From JBAXXL01 sp037127915 (GTDB taxonomy: Bacteria > Bacteroidota > Ignavibacteria > Kapaibacteriales > UBA2268), in the NCBI GenBank assembly GCA_037127915.1, contig JBAXXL010000011.1, positions 42,532-106,531 of the forward strand: a stretch of 64,000 nucleotides of DNA, written 5' to 3'. The notes under the pieces were generated by a model that had not been told where the DNA came from, searched no databases, and saw only the letters and a list, made by a program, of their open reading frames with translations. The position numbers were made by a program, and so were the translations under genes. This document shows positions 62,895-64,000 of this stretch, in pieces. The first letter of the stretch is position 1. Each line of letters starts with the position of its first letter.

Positions 62895-64000
62895 CTAAAT
62901 TAGCTCTACCAACAATTTGATTTCTTTTACTTCGGCATCGGTTAAGTTTCGGTATTCACCACGTTTCATCCCACTAGTGGACAATGTAGCAAAATACTTT
63001 CTATCTAATGTTTTTACATCGTAGCCCACAGCTTCGAATAATTTCTTTACTTCATGGTTTCTGCCTTCGGTCAATGTTACTGTGGCTCTTTCAGGTGCGT
63101 CTGTATACATCATCACTTGACATTCAGAAGTTTTCGCTCCGTCAATCAATACCCCTTTTGCGATTTTTTCTGCATCAATTTGCTTGAGTTCTTTATCCAA
63201 TTTTACGTTGTAAACACGTTCAATTTCATATTTTGGATGAGTTAATCTATATGCCAATTCACCGTCATTGGTCAATAGCAAAACACCGGTTGTGTTTCTA
63301 TCCAATCGTCCAACAGGATACACTCTTCCATGGCGTTTAATCAAATCCATAACAGTTGCTCTGTTTTTTTCATCGCTTGTTGTCGTGATTACACCTTTCG
63401 GTTTATTCAGCAAAATATATTCAAAATGTCTTTCCAACCAAATTGGATCACCTGCTATAGTAACGAAATCACCAGGCATTACTTTCGTTCCGAGTTCAGT
63501 TACAACAAAGCCATTTATTTTTACAACACCTGATAAAATAATTTCGTCGGCTTTTCTGCGTGCAGCTATACCACATTCAGCTATATAGCGATTCAGTCTT
63601 AAACCTTCATTTATATCGAATAAGTTTTCCTTTTTCTTTATATCATCAATTATTTGAGATTTCGAGCGTGTGTCCTGCTTTGGTGAAGGCCTCTTTTTAA
63701 AACCGGTAGTCCTCAACCCACGTTTCGTAATCTCGTAATCTCTCCCACCGGTCGGTTTACCGTGTGGTGATGATTCTTTTTCCGGAGTTCTGCTTCTTGT
63801 TTTAGGATCTCTATCATCGGATGATCTACGGCGTGGTTCAAAATCACGATCAGAAGTTCTTTCGCGTGGTGCACTGCTTCTTTCCGATGATTCGCGCCTT
63901 GGTTTAAATTCTCTTTCATCGTCCGATCTACGGCGCGGTTCGAAGTCACGATCAGAAGTTCTTTCGCGTGGTGCACTGCTTCTTTCCGATGATTCGCGCC
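62895..64000 (-). CDS. rluB: 23S rRNA pseudouridine synthase RluB-like, 5' end outside window
   Basis: A member of the RsuA/RluB family, which isomerises a uridine in 23S rRNA. The C-terminal about 240 residues hold an S4 RNA-binding domain (LNRYIAECGIAARRKADEII) and the catalytic domain with the active Asp in VGRLDRNTTGVLLLTNDG, plus GRNHEVKKLFEAVGY. The frame stays open to the window edge. The visible about 105 upstream residues are Arg/Ser/Glu/Asp-rich and repetitive, with SSERSSAPRERTSDRDFEPRR occurring twice in nearly the same form. No ATG is needed inside the window: the 63716 position is only a TTG. Long Arg-rich RluB extensions occur in FCB bacteria. Confidence 0.88.
   Translation of the reverse strand, partial: RESSERSSAPRERTSDRDFEPRRRSDDEREFKPRRESSERSSAPRERTSDRDFEPRRRSSDDRDPKTRSRTPEKESSPHGKPTGGRDYEITKRGLRTTGFKKRPSPKQDTRSKSQIIDDIKKKENLFDINEGLRLNRYIAECGIAARRKADEIILSGVVKINGFVVTELGTKVMPGDFVTIAGDPIWLERHFEYILLNKPKGVITTTSDEKNRATVMDLIKRHGRVYPVGRLDRNTTGVLLLTNDGELAYRLTHPKYEIERVYNVKLDKELKQIDAEKIAKGVLIDGAKTSECQVMMYTDAPERATVTLTEGRNHEVKKLFEAVGYDVKTLDRKYFATLSTSGMKRGEYRNLTDAEVKEIKLLVELI
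63823..64000 (-). repeat. 102-base tandem repeat in the rluB N-terminal extension
   Basis: 63823-63898 and 63925-64000 agree at 73 of 76 bases with a 102-base (34-codon) offset. The repeat continues off the window edge, so the copy number is unknown. Confidence 0.9.

Noticed and set aside
1..64000. tRNA, rRNA, transposase, integrase or riboswitch
   Set aside because: Intergenic regions on both strands were read; none showed cloverleaf motifs, IS-type ORFs or known riboswitch cores. Short ncRNAs without strong motifs could still be missed by eye.

Overview
The window reads as chromosome of an A+T-rich Gram-negative bacterium of the FCB (Bacteroidota/Ignavibacteriota/Kapabacteria-like) lineage. 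Evidence: several secreted proteins end in type IX secretion (T9SS) C-terminal sorting domains; there are LPS genes (kdsA, an LpxR-like deacylase), a Bacteroidetes-type RNA polymerase omega subunit, and promoters matching the Bacteroidetes consensus TTTG-N19/20-TAnnTTTG rather than TTGACA/TATAAT. The mix of HYDIN-like, von Willebrand A (VWA), SBBP and YCF48-type repeat proteins makes me favour the Ignavibacteria/Kapabacteria side, but that is inference.

Layout. 1-1328: rho (3' end cut off). 1670-5488: tight five-gene operon (YjbR-like, LpxR-like, serine racemase/threonine dehydratase, kdsA, xth). 5489-7099: palindrome-rich spacer, KilA-N gene and MazG-like gene. 7180-17042 (minus): YCF48-repeat T9SS protein, YceI plus cytochrome b561-like pair, ettA, VanX-like dipeptidase, SBBP-repeat protein. 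17192-21803 (plus): dnaE and two small/unknown genes. 21800-38469 (minus): two giant VWA/HYDIN T9SS proteins, der, argS, a lipoprotein, a third giant VWA/WD40/HYDIN protein, rpoZ. 38605-40696 (plus): MerR regulator, WD40 protein, OmpA-like protein. 40973-47424: accessory block (repeat lipoprotein, trypsin-like protease with beta-barrel tail, GH16 enzyme, type II restriction-modification pair). 48540-51512: rplM-rpsI-rpsB-tsf. 51782-53056: membrane-tethered DeoR-like sensor. 53349-57595: DUF2141/NTF2/SDR/FAD-oxidoreductase/SGNH operon. 57855-62323: two membrane proteins and a hybrid histidine kinase. 62535-64000 (minus): small membrane protein and rluB (5' end cut off).

The most interesting structure is non-genic. 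Four arrays of a degenerate heptamer (A-R-T-T-N-N-N) each begin within 0-4 nt of a stop codon. The spacer before the KilA-N gene carries degenerate copies of one KilA-N segment that is itself a perfect 36-bp DNA palindrome. A 33-bp terminator is duplicated on both sides of the DeoR-like gene. Two hairpin repeats near 57.7 kb differ by compensatory substitutions. Among proteins, the three giant VWA/HYDIN paralogues stand out; the third has lost two metal-site residues of its VWA domain and gained a WD40 region.

No rRNA, tRNA, CRISPR array, transposase or integrase was recognised.
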